DNA of 64,000 nt, taken from NCBI RefSeq assembly GCF_051020955.1, contig NC_135018.1:3212501-3276500 (forward strand). Direction: 5' to 3'. Positions 55,467 through 64,000 of this stretch are shown here, piece after piece. Positions within the stretch are counted from its first letter, which is position 1; every line of letters starts with the position of its first letter. The translations under genes were made by a program, and so were the position numbers. Below the pieces are notes generated by a model that saw only the letters and a list, made by a program, of their open reading frames with translations, did no database searches and was not told where the DNA came from. This DNA is from Megalopta genalis. Taxonomy: Eukaryota > Arthropoda > Insecta > Hymenoptera > Halictidae.

Positions 55467-56191
55467 ATCGATTAACGATTACGACTATCATGGCCGCTCG
55501 TCGTTCAATTACAATGAATTACAAAAACAGAAAAACAATAATTAATTTGACATATTTCGAACGAGACGCTGTCATAATCGAATTATCCGCGAAACTACGA
55601 TGAAGCTGCTATCTCATTCGTGTTCCGATTCTAAACGCATGTCACAGCAAGACGCGAGCGTCTTCTTCTTCTTCGACTCATATCTTCTTCTTCGTATCTT
55701 CTTCGGATTCCGCATTATTCAAAGCGGAGAAAGAAAATGGAAAGTGTTCAGTGGGAGAATTATGCAGTCGGCTGAGACACGCAACGTGGTAACAATCGCG
55801 GTGATAATTGCATGTAGGCGACACCGTGTCGCGCATACTTTGGCCGGCCGACACGCGATTTACTGTGCACCATTCAATTTCAGTAACGATCCGTGTAGGA
55901 GGTTTTTTTCGCGTGTTCTCAGATCGCGACTCCCGGCTATCCGCGGTCGCGCCATAGAAAACAACGCTCTTGCAGCCGTTCCACGCTTCGCTGAACCGCG
56001 TCGAGATTCTCGAATGATCTCGAAGAGTCCGTCCCGTTCCCAGCGCAACGTTGTTTCTGTTCGTAGCAGTTTCGTGTCCATTAATTTTCGATCTACCGAC
56101 TACGTCGAATCGACTTAATTTCACGTTACAGCACGTTACGCGCGTTTAGAGCATTCTGCTTCCGAAAAGTCGATGTCCGTCTCATCGGAAG
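55467..56191. other. Single-copy segment, GC-rich in part
   Basis: Opposing frames of 172 (55600-56118 plus) and 148 codons (55678-56124 minus) occupy the same DNA. Neither has a recognised motif. No gene is called. Confidence 0.35.
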
Positions 56192-56412
56192 TACGGTAAT
56201 GTCTCCCTTACTGACGCTCAGATTGTGCACGAGAATGGACAATTTGGGACGCGGAGACACGATTATTCGAGCCTTGCGGCTCGCTCTTTTATAATCGTTG
56301 ACAATTCGTGACTATAAAAATAAACCGCAAAGCTCGAATAATCGCATCTCATCTTCCCGAATTGTCCATTTCTGTGAACAATCTGAGCGTCAATTAGAGA
56401 GACATTGCTGTA
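56192..56412. repeat. Complete FB element at the duplication boundary
   Basis: TACGGTAATGTCTCCCTTAC to GAGAGACATTGCTGTA. The homology between the two duplication arms ends exactly at this element's outer end. Confidence 0.88.
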
Positions 56413-57116
56413 TGGAGAAACTGGAAGAGCGATAGCATGAGAAGGACACTTTTCCATCGAACTCCGTCTTTTACACATTCAATTTTACAGATAAATAGTT
56501 AACCGAGTTTAAATGCAAAATATTAATATGTCTTCTTTGATAAATAGAAAGTTCATTATGCTTGAAACTAAACCGAGAGCACCGTAATTGGCTACCCCCA
56601 ATAACTGGCTCCTCTACCCCGTGTCCAATAAAACAAAGTTGTTGGGGAAATTCCTCGATAAGTACACCTTTATAATTTCAATAATGATAAATTAAAGAAT
56701 TTGGAACTTGTTGAAATTCGCATCTCTTCTTCCCGAATTGTCCATTTTTCTGTAGAATCTGAGCGTCGATTAGGGAGAATTTACTGTACAGCTTTCGCAA
56801 TGCAACTGACCTCATTTTAAACAGCGAATTCGTTGTGTATCCTGATAGGTTATAGTTTAATCCCGATTCACATTCCAATTCTCCCAAGCTATATTTCGGT
56901 GAAAATAGATTCGAGATTCGAATAGTACGACGAGAGCGCAGCAGAAGCGTACGCAAAATCTCAGAAAACTCTCAAAAATGAGCCGCGAGGCTCGAATAAT
57001 CGTATCTCCTCTTCCCGAATTGTCCATTTTCGTGTACAATCTGAGCGTCAATTGGGGAGACTTGACTGTATTCGGTTGACAGGTGAGAAAGATTCCTGCC
57101 TGCAATAGACGAAGAG

Positions 57117-57327
57117 CTAACCCTTTGCGGACGAGCATTTTAAAAATACTAAGAATATTTCCTTCAGAGAACCAGATTATGTGCCAAAGATTTCAATGAT
57201 ATGAACAATGAGAAATACATTCCGATCTTTTGTCATGTACATAATTGAATTACATTTTTATATCCTCTGGAACAATGTATACAGTTCTGATGTACGAATA
57301 TGTCGACATTCGTCCTCGAAGGGTTAA
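57117..57327. mobile_element. TTAA element, duplicate of 39197-39407
   Basis: CTAACCCTTTGCGGACGA to TCGTCCTCGAAGGGTTAA, with the same mutated TTAA as the other copy, which confirms block duplication after the mutation. Confidence 0.85.
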
Positions 57328-57506
57328 TAAATTTCGCGTTCGACGAACGATGTCTGCATCCGCCTCTCGGTTGCTCGAGAAGACGACGCCTTAACAACGA
57401 CTGCAAAGGATTGCAAACTCGTTGCAAACGGGTCGTCTAAACATTATTTTCGACAATCGCATTCGAACGAAGCTCGATGCATAAATCGATGCATAAATCT
57501 CGGATC

Positions 57507-58522
57507 AAGGAACGTCGTGCTTTTAATGGGAAACGTTGAAAGATCGATGAATTCTTCGTCGACTAAGTCCCTCCCCTCTCAATTTGGTTCCACCTTTCGT
57601 TCATTTCTGATCAGAAAACGTCATTTCCACGCGGAGAAAGCGGTTTCCGTTTCTCGTCGTCGCGATTACGCGCGATCGATAAGGGCTTTCGATGGACTCC
57701 GATGTACAGCATCAATCTTATAAATCAAAGAGTCGCGTTCCGCGGCACGACTCCGTTAAATAATTTATTCCAGGCTGTATGTATGCTCGCTCGTGCGCGC
57801 GCGCGCGCCAAGGATGATCTAAGGTAAATTTAGCCGGTGAATTATGGCGAACACGAATGACACACTGGGAATATTGTAAATTATAAGTACTCAGCCTGTT
57901 GTGCTCACACGGGGATGGAATATCTATGCCGCGGAGGGCGCGATTTTATCGAATAAACGGCCCGCGAAACTTCCTCCGTATTTAACGGCGAACGTTCCGC
58001 GAAGCATTTCGTTGCACCGTGAAGGTTTTCGTGATTAAAAGTTATTATATGAACCCGCGCGCGGGACGTTATATCGAGTTTGTCCATCGATTAAGCGTTT
58101 ATCTTCTCGTTAAGCGTTTTACGAGCTGCTCTAGGAACACGGCTCGACCATTAATCCGTTTCTTTCGCGAACGATGGAACAATTTATTCGACAACGAAAT
58201 GCGAAAGATAATTTTTAATCGCGGTCCCGTTAAGTTCAGTCGCCATTTTCTAGGCGTTTCCGGTGGTGGCGCGATCGAGAAACGCTTCGGACAAGATTTT
58301 GATCGGTACCGGGTGGCCTACGTGTTCGCATATTCTCGAACGATTCTTTTCACGCAAGAAGGTCACGGTCACCTTGTGTCACCCGGTATTTCCTTCTTTT
58401 TTGTCACTTAACTATATTTCTAGTTCGATCATTCGATGCTATCTGATCGATTTTTCATAAGAACTAATTTTGGTAATTATTCGGAACAGAGGAACTACCC
58501 TTTTATATAGGATAAACGTCCC
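57507..58522. other. Single-copy segment
   Basis: A CG run lies at 57797-57808. A 130-codon plus frame (58019-58411) has no known domain. No gene is called. Confidence 0.35.
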
Positions 58523-58909
58523 AGTTTCCGTGGCTGTTACCAATTTCCGTGCCCCTATATTAAAAACGTATCAAAAAGAGGAGTTTTATATATAAGTTGA
58601 CGATATATATTTTTTTATTATGTTATGTCAACGTGTGAGATTCATAGAGAGCTATTAATTTATGTATAAAACCATTGTTTAAAAAAAGCGTATAAAAAAT
58701 GGGAAGTTTTATATATAAATTGACGATCTATATTTTTTTATTATTTTTTTATTATGTTATGTCAACGTGTGAGATTCAGAGAGAGCTATTAATTTATGTA
58801 TAAAACCATTTAAAAAAAAAAAAACGTATAAAAAAAGGGAAGTTTTATATATAAATTGACGATCCATACTTTTTTATTATGTTTTTGTTATGTTATGTCA
58901 ACGTGTTAA

Positions 58910-58941
<32 letters not shown>

Positions 58942-59288
58942 CTATTAATTTATGTATAAAATCATTCTTTTAAAAAAACGTATAAAAAAGGGAAGTTTTA
59001 TATATAAATCGACAATCTATATCTTTTTATTATGTTTTTATTATGTTATGTCAACGTGTGAGATTCAGGGAGAGCTATTAATTTATATATAAAACCATTT
59101 TTTTAAAAAAACGTGTAAAAAAGGGGTAGTTTTATATATAAATCGACGATCTATATTTTTTGATTATGTTTTTATTATGTTATGTCAACGTGTGAGATTC
59201 AGAGAGAGCTATCAATTTACGTATAAAACCATTCTTTTTCCATACGTGTTTAATCCGAGGGCACGGAAATTGGGACAGCCACGGAAAC
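58523..59288. mobile_element. Inverted-repeat element with an internal 120-150-bp tandem array
   Basis: The left end GTTTCCGTGGCTGTTACCAA and the right end TTGGGACAGCCACGGAAAC are complementary over about 30 bp with one indel, extending to TTTCCGTGCCC. Within lie five units with AAACGTATAAAAAA, GAAGTTTTATATATAAATTG, TTATGTTATGTCAACGTGTG and GAGCTATTAATTTATGTATA. One unit also has a GA expansion (58917-58941). Confidence 0.83.
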
Positions 59289-59361
59289 AAGCTACACACA
59301 TGAACCCTATAACGAATGTTTCCTGCTTACAGCATGAATTGCTTACTCCTCTGTAGTCTCC
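59289..59361. other. Short single-copy segment
   Basis: Nothing was recognised. Confidence 0.35.
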
Positions 59362-59587
59362 TACTGTTCACATTGCACAGTTTTAGCACTGTTTACGTAT
59401 ACAAAGTTGGTCGGGATTAGTTATGCGAGGGGATGGAGAGAGTACTATGCTAGCAATGTTCTGCACCCCGCATGTTTTTTTGTATATATGGCCGCGGGCT
59501 AACGGTCGGCCCTTGCCACCCCCTCGCCTACCCAACCGCAACAAACGCCTACGTAAACAGTGCTAAAACTGTGCGATGTGGACTGTA
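59362..59587. mobile_element. TA-flanked MITE with about 38-bp terminal repeats
   Basis: The left arm ends CACAGTTTTAGCACTGTTTA (CGTA) and the right arm starts TACGTAAACAGTGCTAAAAC. Outer tips TACTGTTCACATTG and GATGTGGACTGTA differ at three positions. It is 226 bp with a GC-rich interior lacking a frame. Confidence 0.85.
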
Positions 59588-59667
59588 ATTCACCGGATAT
59601 TAATAACATTTATTTTGCAAGCAGAGCAGGTATTGTATAATTTAGATGTGAAATATATTTTCGTGAA
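59588..59667. other. Short AT-rich segment
   Basis: Nothing was recognised. Confidence 0.35.
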
Positions 59668-59906
59668 TACAATAAATTCTTTTTAATTGACCCACAGCTT
59701 GTACGCAAAAAATTGACAATTTGGGAAGAGGAGATAAGATTAGTGGAGCCTTGAGGCTCGTTTTTTACAGCTGTCGATTGTCGACGACTATTAAAACGAG
59801 TCGCATGGTTCAAATAATCTTATCTCCTTTTCCCAAATTGTTCATTTCTTCGATTCTTCATTTCTTCGTGCAGTAGTTAAAGGACAATTGGGGAGAATTT
59901 ATTGCA
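59668..59906. repeat. Complete FB element
   Basis: TACAATAAATTCTTTTTAAT to GGGGAGAATTTATTGCA, with AATTTGGGAAGAGGAGATAA / TTATCTCCTTTTCCCAAATT arms and a GAGCCTTGAGGCTC inner hairpin. Confidence 0.83.
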
Positions 59907-59919
59907 TCTCGGAAACTAA

Positions 59920-60170
59920 AAGTGTTATATATGTAATAATGTAATAATATATCATATATAATTATGTAATAATAATTATATATGATATAATTAATAATAT
60001 ATAATATATAATATAATAATAATAATATAATATATAATATAATACATATAATAATAATATAATATATGATATAATACATATAATAATAATAATATAATAT
60101 ATAATATATATAACAACAATAATAAATATATAATATATAATACAAATAATAATAATAAATATAAATGACA
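59920..60170. repeat. AT-rich tract
   Basis: ATAATATATAATATAATAAT-type units with ATACATATAATAATAATA repeats. Confidence 0.9.
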
Positions 60171-61195
60171 CGAAATGCAAGAAAACGTTAATTTTTGCAT
60201 AAATCTCAGCTGAAGATATGCAGACGAACGAAAAATTATCCTTAATCTCTCATTATTACTCTTCTATTACTATTACTATAACGGCATTCGCGGATATCGT
60301 CTTATATGAATAAAAAAAATAGAATATATCACACTCGATCGTGTCGCTGATTATTAAAGTGAAACTTTTCGGGAGAAATTACAGTATCGAGAACTGCGAA
60401 TTCCAGGAAAATTCGAGCGACAACTCGAACGGCCGTTCTCGAGCGTTCTCGAACGTTCGTACGAGATCGCGATCGCGGAAAGATCGACCGTGGAAGCGTC
60501 TAGATCGCGGGAAAGTATAAACGCGGGCACGCGGCGCCGGCACAGGCCAGTAAGCGTCGAAGCCTTCGAGGCGATCGTTGGTCGCGCACGCTCCTCGACG
60601 ACGTTCGAAGTGCCGCCTCCTCCTCCTGTACGCATTGCGCATAGAAAATGAATAAACCGAGCCGAAGGATAAGTGCTGGATGATTTTCCTTGGAAACGCC
60701 GAAGATAGTACGCCGTGAAAGAACGCGGAGAAGCTCTAGATAGAACGAGAGTCCTCGCAACAGCCAGAAAGAGAAGGCACGTATCGTCGTACGGTCGCGA
60801 GGCCTATAGATAAGCAGCCCGCGGCGAAAAATTGATAAATAATTGATCGCGCATCGACGCGCTAAAGAATTTAAGAGCAGCCGTTCGGCCACGGATATAG
60901 GCGGCCACGGAGCTGTTGCATAAACCGGCATTTGCTGGCCTAGATTCTCGCCAGGAGGGGTATATTATTCCGTCTTGTTCCGTGAAAAAATTGCCGGCTC
61001 GCGGATTCCTGCGACCGTTGGACGACCTAGCGTTCCCTGTGTGCTCCCTTCGTTTCTTGTTTTCGAAGGAAGGGTAGCGAAATCAGACTTGGACGAAATA
61101 TTGTCCGGACGACGGGCGAGAGATAAACGCGAGTCGAATGAAAATCAAATTGATCTGGATACAAATTTATCCGAATAAGATTTGATTCGTGGACA
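60171..61195. other. GC-rich single-copy segment
   Basis: CpG-rich at about 60380-60920. Frames up to 143 codons on the minus strand (60500-60931) overlap others and show no domain. Regulatory or untranslated sequence is possible (inference). Confidence 0.4.
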
Positions 61196-61875
61196 CAGTT
61201 ATTCGAATAGGAATTCATTCGAATAGGAATTCATTCGATTAAGAATTCATTTGAATAGGAAATCATTCGAATAAGAATTTATTCGAATAGGAATGCATTT
61301 GGGTAGAAATTCATTCGAATAAGAATCCATTCGAATAAGAAATCATTCGAATAGGAATTCATTCGAATAAGAAATTATTCGAATAGGAATTCATTTGAAT
61401 AAGAAATCATTCGAATAGGAATTCATTCGAATAAGAATTTATTCGAATAGGAATGTATTTGGGTAGAAATTCATTCGAATAAGAATCCATTCGAATAGGA
61501 ATTCATTCGAATAAGAATTCATTCGAATAGGAATTCATTTGGATAGGAATTCATTCGAATAGGAATTCATTCGAATAAGAAATCATTCGAATAAGAATTC
61601 ATTTGAATAGGAAATCATTCGAATAGGAATTCATTCGAATAAGAATTTATTCGAATAGGAATTCATTTGGGTAGAAATTCATTCGAATAAGAATTCATTC
61701 GAATAGGAATTCATTCGAATAAGAAATCATTCGAATAGGAATTCATTCGAATAAGACCTCATTCGAATAAGAATTCATTCGAATAGGAATTCATTCGATT
61801 AAGAATTCATTCGAATAAGAATTCATTCGAATAAGAATCCAATCGAATAAGAATTTATTCGTGCAAAAATTCATA
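61196..61875. repeat. 16-bp minisatellite (GAATTCATTCGAATAG)n
   Basis: About 42 units alternating GAATTCATTCGAATAG and GAATTCATTCGAATAA with variants GAAATCATTC, GAATTTATTC and GGGTAGAAATTC. A longer unit (about 170 bp, marked by ATTTGGGTAGAAATTC at about 61287, 61449 and 61665) suggests block amplification. ATTCGAAT and GAATTC are palindromic. Confidence 0.95.
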
Positions 61876-62847
61876 CAGGAAATAATCGATTTGAATAAAA
61901 GTGCTTGAATGTAAAGTGTTTATTTCATGATTTATCGATTCACTTCTCCCATACTCCTTTTCACAATTAATAATAATGAATTGATAATTAATTTTGACAA
62001 GAGTTTTGTTTAGTGGAAACTAATGTAAGAGTGGATGGATAATATTTTTATTTTCAAATAACAGCATCGAAGGTAACAAATTCGAAATGAATTGCTTCAA
62101 ACACAGTAATTACCCCTGGAAATCCCAAATTTCGGGTTGCTGAGAATTTCCCTGTGCTAGTCCTACGCCTGTGCAATCTATTGCCACGTCGCGACGCGAC
62201 TGTCTCGTCTGTTTGCCTTCGAATCGTATCACATGGCTTCCGAATTGCCTCCGAATCGTGGCAAAAAATTAGAAATTTTTATAATTTCCTCGAATTTCTA
62301 TAAAAACGAGCCGCGAGACCCGAAAAATCGTAACTTAATATATTCTTAATTTTATTTTAATATAATATAATATTCTTTTTCTTAATATTCTCTCAATATT
62401 TCTGGCAAAAATTACTGTAATTCTTCCTTCGTTTCAAATAAAATTGAACTAGATCCGTTGGATAGAAGAAGACCCGGTTTCCTCTTCGATGAAAGTGAAT
62501 CCGCATTCGTCGGAATAAAGTGACACACGCCGGCGGATCATCGATCGGCATCGGCTAGCACGTAAGCACGTTCGTCGATGTATTTTTAACGAAGATAGTA
62601 GCGGGCTGCCCGCCGTCAGGGACCCTCATGCCCATTGAAAACGCATTGCATAATATTTGGTCGGTCGTTGGCCTGGCATCGCATCTGCCGCAGCCGACCG
62701 CGCGCGGGCGGCCCGAACAACGAATCAACCTTTCGCTGCATAGAACGTTCCTGTGCTTTGTTATTTCCAAGCAGCCCGCGATTTGTCACGTCTGCGCGAA
62801 TTATTCGCGACGAAACGACGCGACGGAGCACAAAAAAACGAAACTAG
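61876..62847. other. Single-copy segment with FB-associated fragments
   Basis: The interval 62205-62345 carries CTTCCGAATTGCCTCCGAAT and TATAAAAACGAGCCGCGAGA, remnants of the minisatellite-bearing FB version. The interval 62530-62830 is GC-rich. No gene was recognised. Confidence 0.45.
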
Positions 62848-63550
62848 TACAGTTATTTCTCTCCATTCGCGCTCCGATTGCGAGCAGAAATGAACAATTT
62901 GGGAAGAAGAGATGCGATTATTGGAGCCTTGCGTTCCGTTTTTATAGTTATCGATTGTGGACAAGTATGAAAATGGATCGCAAGGCTCGAACACAATTAT
63001 TTCTCTCTAATTCGCACTCTGATTGCGCGCAGAAATAGACAATTTGGGAGGAAGAGATGCGATTATTGGAGCCTTGCGACCGATTTTTATAGTTACCGAT
63101 TGTCGACAACTATGAAAACGGACCACAAGGCTCGGATACAATTATTTCTCCCTAATTTGCGCTCTGATTCCACGCAGAAATGGACAATTTGGGAACAGAA
63201 GATGCGATTATTGGAGCCTTGCGTTTCGTTTTTTATAGTTACCGATTGTCGACAACTATGAAAACGGACCACAGAGCTCGAACATAATTATTTCTCCCTA
63301 ATTCGCACTCCGATTGCGCGCAGAAATAGACAATTTGGGAACAGACGATGCGATTATTGGAGCCTTGCGACCGGTTTTTATACTTACCGATTGTCGACAA
63401 CTATGAAAACGGACCACAAGGCTCGGATACAATTATTTCTCCCTAATTCGCGCTCTGATTCCACGCAGAAATGGACAATTTGGGAACAGAAGATACGATA
63501 ATTGCAGCCTTGCGGCTCACTTTTATAGTTGCCGCTTGTCAACAATTAAC
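62848..63550. repeat. Tandem FB satellite, about 145-bp unit
   Basis: Units begin at ATTATTTCTC(C/T)CTAATT near 62850, 62995, 63141, 63288 and 63432. Each holds an FB left arm (GACAATTTGGGAACAGAAGA, GGAGCCTTGCG) and a reduced right arm (TTGTCGACAACTATGAAAAC, CACAAGGCTCG). The array has lost the right-arm tip, so a foldback element has become a head-to-tail satellite. Confidence 0.92.
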
Positions 63551-64000
63551 TTAACAGACTAGTCCTTCTATCATTTAAACAAAAATTCAAGTAACTTAGT
63601 CGAGTTTTCAAAGAATTATACCATTTTGAAAGGGCCACGAGTATACTTATGCCACTCACTGTACAACGTTCTCCGAACATTCGATTTCGGCCAACTTTTT
63701 TGGAAAGTCTGCCACGAGACGTCATTCGCGCGTTAATTAGATCAGTCAATCGAGAGCCTGCGTTATAAAATAAAGAATAAAGAGTCCGTCGTTGCGAAGG
63801 GCTCGGTTGTTCCGATTATTTAAACGCATCGAACAGTGTTCTCGAGTCGAAGGTTAAAGCCGACGCGGTACACCGAGGACAAGCTGCGGCGAAACCTGGA
63901 CCTAAACTCCGACGATTAAAGAGATTACATCGCGAGATTCATGACTCGATTACGTAAGCAGGATTTTTGAAGCGAGTCCGCCCTGTGATCTCGGCCGGAG
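63551..64000. other. Single-copy segment
   Basis: CCACGAGTATACTTATGCCA at about 63632 faintly resembles the 39-bp TIR at 43.6 kb. No gene was recognised up to the window end. Confidence 0.35.

Larger units (their letters stand above)
56192..57506 (-). repeat. Segmental duplication, right arm (inverted partner 39018-40344)
   Basis: Reverse-complement collinear with 39018-40344. It includes a complete FB (56192-56412), the dispersed repeat (about 56515-56635), FB pieces (about 56725-56789 and 56980-57072) and a TTAA element (57117-57327). Sequence identity is high by eye outside AT runs. Confidence 0.93.

Noticed and set aside
55600..56124. Two opposing frames of 172 and 148 codons
   Set aside because: They occupy the same DNA on opposite strands with no homology recognised; at most one could be real and neither has support.
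1..64000. tRNA, rRNA, bacterial or organellar insertions
   Set aside because: No cloverleaf with a TTCGA-type loop in proper context, no rRNA-like conserved block, and no operon-like dense coding were seen.

Overview
The window looks like a gene-poor, repeat-dominated stretch of an insect nuclear genome. An aculeate hymenopteran (bee or ant) is the best guess, inferred from mariner ends beginning TTGGGTTGGCAACTAAGT, many small TTAA-flanked elements, long AT pentanucleotide arrays and sharp AT/GC heterogeneity. No host protein-coding exon, tRNA, rRNA or CRISPR array could be supported. The only recognisable coding sequences are C-terminal remnants of mariner transposases: two in TA-flanked deletion derivatives (13925-14849, 36324-37033) and one decayed minus-strand piece near 40.5 kb.

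Four kinds of material make up the window. (1) Non-autonomous DNA transposons. One group is flanked by TTAA and bounded by short TTAAC(C/A)C-type inverted repeats, with palindromes just inside the ends (1760-3212, 8139-8392, 9929-10527, 11489-12171, 20009-20585, 22287-22656, 29051-29271, 39197-39407, 46454-46701, 49161-49409, 50181-50436, 57117-57327). There are also hAT-type elements with perfect 8-bp target duplications (29521-29855, 30517-30732), TA-flanked elements (43631-43877, 59362-59587), and palindromic elements ending in TACAGGGTGTCCC. (2) A foldback family (called FB here) with about 100-bp arms that contain smaller hairpins, present as single copies, fragments and head-to-tail arrays (151-1060, 50532-51810, 62848-63550). 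(3) Minisatellites and satellites: a 44-bp array of 27 units (1773-2950), a 141-bp array (23238-23985), a 16-bp array (61196-61875), and others. (4) Low-complexity tracts: AT-rich, (TATTA)n, (TTTAA)n and long polypurine/polypyrimidine runs.

Two large-scale structures stand out. A 1.3-kb inverted duplication (39018-40344 and 56192-57506) flanks 15.8 kb, and a nearly perfect 391-bp palindrome lies at 54036-54426. Several TTAA-element families carry subterminal palindromes or repeats at a shared 44-45-bp spacing, amplified to 1, 3 or 27 copies. This shared architecture is the most unusual signal in the window.

The remaining single-copy stretches, some clearly GC/CpG-rich (about 8.4-8.8, 16.3-17.0, 26.5-27.1, 38.3-39.0, 41.0-41.6, 49.4-50.1, 55.7-56.1 and 60.4-61.0 kb), may include regulatory or untranslated sequence. 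Nothing in them could be assigned to a gene by reading alone.
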